Made by a program: the position numbers and the translations under genes
Notes under the pieces: model-generated
What the model was told of the DNA's origin: nothing
The model's input: only the letters and a program-made list of their open reading frames with translations
Databases searched by the model: none
Assembly (NCBI GenBank): GCA_016712415.1
Contig: JADJRC010000012.1
Span: 124,001 to 188,000, forward strand
From: Lewinellaceae bacterium
GTDB lineage: Bacteria; Bacteroidota; Bacteroidia; Chitinophagales; Saprospiraceae
Direction: 5' to 3'
Length of the DNA stretch: 64,000 bases
Shown here: positions 61,525 to 64,000 of the stretch, in pieces
How positions within the stretch are numbered: the first letter of the stretch is position 1
How the letters are laid out: each line of letters begins with the position of its first letter

Positions 61525-62664
61525 ATGGCTGAATCAGTCACTTCTCCCCGTTATCTTTCTGTAGATTTTTATCGCGGCCTGACTATCGCATTTATGATTA
61601 TCGTGAATACGCCCGGCACAGGCGATCACGTGTATGCGCCGTTACGACACGCCATCTGGCATGGATGCACCCCTACTGACCTGGTGTTTCCTTCTTTTAT
61701 GTTCATTATCGGCGTTTCCATGTGGTTCTCATTTGGAAAATACGACCGCAAATGGTCGCCGGCGATAGGATCAAAAATTTTGAGAAGAACGGCCTTGATT
61801 TTCCTGATCGGCCTGCTGATGAACAAGTTTCCGTTTTTCTGGAAAGACCTCGACTCCTGGCGGATCATGGGCGTATTGCAACGCCTTGCCCTGGGCTACG
61901 GTATAGCAGCCGCTTTGGCCCTGACCCTGAGCAGAAGATGGCTGGTGGCGGTATCTGTGGGTATCCTGCTGCTTTACTGGTTCCTGCTGTACTTCTTCGG
62001 TGTGTCGGGCAGTGATCCGTATAGCGCGGAAGGGAGTGCCGTACTCCGGCTCGATCTTTGGCTTTTCGGAGAGGGGCATTTGTACCGGGAGACTGTGGCG
62101 CCCGGGGTGCGTATTCCATTCGATCCCGAAGGTGTGCTGAGTACGCTTCCTGCCATCGTTACCGTCATTATGGGGTGGCTGAGTGGCGAGTTAATGGCAT
62201 TCCATTCCAAACAAAAAGACATACTGGTGCGCGACCTGCTGGTTTTCGGTCTGATTTGCGGTTTTGTCGGGCTGGCCTGGGATCTGTTTTTCCCGATTAA
62301 CAAAAAACTCTGGACCAGTTCCTATGTATTGTATGCCGGCGGCATATCCATGGTATTGCTGGCGGTGAGTGTGTGGTTTATCGATATCCGAAACTGGCGC
62401 AATGGTCCGGGATTATTTCTGGCCTTTGGGTCGAACCCTCTGTTTGCCTATGTGCTTTCCGAGCTGCTCGTCATTAGCCTCTATGCCATATCATGGGGGG
62501 AGGCAGGCCATGAAATGAATGCTCAACAGTGGATTTACCAAAACATTTTCGCGCCTGTTGAAGGCGCCGCATTCAGTTCCCTGCTTTTTGCCCTTTGCTA
62601 TATGCTTTTGTGCTGGCTGATTTGCCGATGGCTGTATGTTCGGCATATCTTCATCAAAATTTAA
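61525..62664 (+). CDS. HGSNAT-like membrane N-acetyltransferase, second copy
   Basis: 379 residues, intact. Same architecture as the copy upstream: YLSVDFYRGLTIAFMIIVNTPGTG, LRHAIWHGCTPTDLVFPSFMFIIG, INKKLWTSSYVLYAGGISMVL, FGSNPLFAYVLSELL and WLICRWLYVRHIFIKI, with about eleven membrane helices. The histidine of WHGCT lies where the HGSNAT active-site histidine is expected. The two genes are plainly a tandem duplication with divergence in the middle loops. Its stop overlaps the ATG of the LD-carboxypeptidase gene (TAATG), so the two are translationally linked. Confidence 0.9.
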   Translation: MAESVTSPRYLSVDFYRGLTIAFMIIVNTPGTGDHVYAPLRHAIWHGCTPTDLVFPSFMFIIGVSMWFSFGKYDRKWSPAIGSKILRRTALIFLIGLLMNKFPFFWKDLDSWRIMGVLQRLALGYGIAAALALTLSRRWLVAVSVGILLLYWFLLYFFGVSGSDPYSAEGSAVLRLDLWLFGEGHLYRETVAPGVRIPFDPEGVLSTLPAIVTVIMGWLSGELMAFHSKQKDILVRDLLVFGLICGFVGLAWDLFFPINKKLWTSSYVLYAGGISMVLLAVSVWFIDIRNWRNGPGLFLAFGSNPLFAYVLSELLVISLYAISWGEAGHEMNAQQWIYQNIFAPVEGAAFSSLLFALCYMLLCWLICRWLYVRHIFIKI

Positions 62665-63722
62665 TGGGACACGTGCGACGACGTACCTTCTTTCAACAGG
62701 TGGGCCTGGCTGCAGTGGCTTCAGGCCTGTCTCCGAACTTCAATATGGCGGAAAAGATACTTGATGACCGATCCCGTGTGATAAAACCGGCCCGATTGCG
62801 GGAAGGTGCGCGCGTGGCGCTGATCGCTCCCGCCAGTTCCTTTTCGGAAGAAAAACTGGCCAACGCCCGGACCAATTTCACCAACTTGGGTTTTACCCTG
62901 GTGGAGGGCAAAAACCTGTATGCACAAAACGGCTACCTCGCCGGCACCGACACACAGCGGCTTGCCGACGTGCACGAGGCTTTTGCAAATCCCGAAATTG
63001 ATGCCATCTGGTGTATCCGTGGCGGATATGGTTGCACGCGCCTGCTACCGCATATTGATTTTGACCTGATCAGGCGCAACCCGAAGCCTTTTATCGGGTA
63101 CAGCGATATTACGGCATTGCACCTGGCCATCCACAGTAAAACTGGTCTGGTTACTTTTCACGGACCCGTGGCAGCAGCCAGCTTCCCTGATGCCACACTC
63201 CGGCATTTCAGGGCGGCCCTCATGGAGCCCCTTGCGGAGTACGCCATCACGACGCCGGAACAGGCGGCTGAATTGCCCGGAGATGAATTTGTACCATTCC
63301 TTATTGCGCCAGGCGCAGCAGACGGCGTACTCACCGGCGGCAATCTTTCGCTGCTGGCGGCACTGGCAGGAACGCCCTGGATGCCTGCATTCCGGGACCG
63401 TATCGTTTGTATCGAGGATGTGGGAGAACAGCCCTATCGCATCGACCGCATGCTCACCCAGTTGCTCCAGGCAACCGACCTTTCACGCGCAGCGGGTATA
63501 GCCCTCGGGGTTTTTTCAGGATGTAAACCCAAAGGAGAAGGACCCTCCCAGTCGCTCGCCGAAACGCTCAAAGACAAACTTGGCGGGCTGGGTATGCCGA
63601 TCATTTACGGTATCCCGTTCGGGCATGTTGATATTCAGGCCACTTTGCCCTTTGGCATACACGCCGCCCTGGACACCGCAAAAGGAAGCCTGACCTTACT
63701 TGAAAAGGCAGTAAAAGAATAG
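62664..63722 (+). CDS. LD-carboxypeptidase (S66 family) with Tat-like signal
   Basis: 352 residues. LdcA-type enzymes cut the terminal D-Ala from the tetrapeptide of muropeptides in cell-wall recycling. The catalytic set is visible: the Ser in IGYSDITALH, the Glu in CIEDVGEQPYRIDRML and the His in IPFGHVDIQATL. The N-terminus GHVRRRTFFQQVGLAAVASGL has a twin-arginine pattern with a hydrophobic stretch, so export by the Tat route is likely, in contrast to the cytoplasmic E. coli LdcA. The start codon overlaps the stop of the preceding acetyltransferase gene. Confidence 0.93.
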   Translation: MGHVRRRTFFQQVGLAAVASGLSPNFNMAEKILDDRSRVIKPARLREGARVALIAPASSFSEEKLANARTNFTNLGFTLVEGKNLYAQNGYLAGTDTQRLADVHEAFANPEIDAIWCIRGGYGCTRLLPHIDFDLIRRNPKPFIGYSDITALHLAIHSKTGLVTFHGPVAAASFPDATLRHFRAALMEPLAEYAITTPEQAAELPGDEFVPFLIAPGAADGVLTGGNLSLLAALAGTPWMPAFRDRIVCIEDVGEQPYRIDRMLTQLLQATDLSRAAGIALGVFSGCKPKGEGPSQSLAETLKDKLGGLGMPIIYGIPFGHVDIQATLPFGIHAALDTAKGSLTLLEKAVKE

Positions 63723-63724
63723 AG

Positions 63725-64000
63725 TTACCACTCCAGACCCGGATAAGTGCGCTGAATATGTTGCATCTCTGCCAGCACAAAGCCGAGGTGCTCGCTGTGT
63801 CGCCCTTCTTTCCCGCCGCTTTGCATCCAGTCGTTATCGGGTTGCGAAAGTGTTGCCTCTTCCAGCGTAGCGGCAACCCTGGCCCGCCAAAGCGGGGCGA
63901 TAGCAGACAGGTCGGCTGCAATACCTGCTTCAGCCATACGGAGCTCCGTATCATTGGGCCTGATCAGTTCTCCGGAAAACATCCAGAGGTCATCCAGCGC
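63725..64000 (-). CDS. paaC: Phenylacetyl-CoA epoxidase subunit PaaC, C-terminal part
   Basis: The frame is open to the right edge (first visible residues ALDDLWMFSGELIRPN), so the N-terminal two thirds are missing. The end ATLEEATLSQPDNDWMQSGGKEGRHSEHLGFVLAEMQHIQRTYPGLEW matches the conserved C-terminus of PaaC, a structural subunit of the multicomponent ring 1,2-phenylacetyl-CoA epoxidase. The rest of a phenylacetate catabolic cluster should lie beyond the window. It is convergent with the LD-carboxypeptidase, 2 bp between stops. Confidence 0.9.
   Translation of the reverse strand, partial: ALDDLWMFSGELIRPNDTELRMAEAGIAADLSAIAPLWRARVAATLEEATLSQPDNDWMQSGGKEGRHSEHLGFVLAEMQHIQRTYPGLEW

Overview
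The window looks like a chromosomal segment of a gliding-type Bacteroidota bacterium, most likely of the Saprospiria/Lewinella-Haliscomenobacter kind. The evidence is a complete porP-gldK-gldL-gldM-gldN set for the type IX secretion system (T9SS), T9SS type A and type B C-terminal sorting domains, giant HYR-repeat surface proteins next to a SprF-like protein, DUF2911 and DUF2027/Smr proteins, and several promoter -7 boxes of the Bacteroidota form TAnnTTTG. No rRNA, tRNA, CRISPR array, phage or insertion sequence was seen.

Layout. 1-8.4 kb: a partial secreted protein, a sensor histidine kinase, a sirtuin, an amino-acid permease, a methyltransferase, a lipoprotein and two small membrane proteins, all on the minus strand, then a LOG-family protein. 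8.5-18.2 kb: a secreted CGWC thioredoxin-like protein, chorismate synthase, a tocopherol-cyclase-like protein, a phosphoesterase, CorA, a frameshifted prolyl oligopeptidase, a coiled-coil exported protein and MurB. 18.4-26.5 kb: a 7TMR-DISM histidine kinase, a T9SS-exported esterase, a sortilin/BNR-repeat protein, a DUF2911 protein and ElaA. 26.9-44 kb: the surface-adhesin block, with two very large HYR proteins carrying cohesin-like and dockerin-like modules, a PorP/SprF protein and a PD40-OmpA-SPOR envelope protein. 44-46.8 kb: ferredoxin, aldo/keto reductase, GNAT and a glycosyltransferase. 47-50.6 kb: a four-gene cassette (coiled-coil protein, mini-membrane protein, membrane-anchored PspA-like coiled coil, and a solute-binding-protein/OmpA fusion). 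50.7-52.9 kb: a DUF255 thioredoxin-domain protein. 53-59 kb: the T9SS core. 59-64 kb: a Smr protein, two tandem HGSNAT-like membrane acetyltransferases, an LD-carboxypeptidase and the C-terminal end of PaaC.

How the parts fit. The 53-59 kb T9SS core could export the T9SS-tagged proteins encoded here (the esterase at 20.4 kb and both giants). The SprF-like protein at 40.6 kb is the expected partner of the type-B-tagged giant. The OmpA-type proteins at 41.6 and 49.1 kb would tie membrane complexes to peptidoglycan. The acetyltransferase/LD-carboxypeptidase group suggests amino-sugar or cell-wall recycling.

Two features stand out. First, small low-complexity or palindromic repeats of several families are scattered between genes; one lengthens AroC, and three different ones sit inside the single DUF255 gene. 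Second, five genes are split by single-base frameshifts, four clearly and one possibly at homopolymer runs, which is better explained by sequencing or assembly indels than by gene decay. The most interesting candidate systems are the PspA-like/SBP-OmpA cassette and the cohesin/dockerin-bearing HYR adhesin block.
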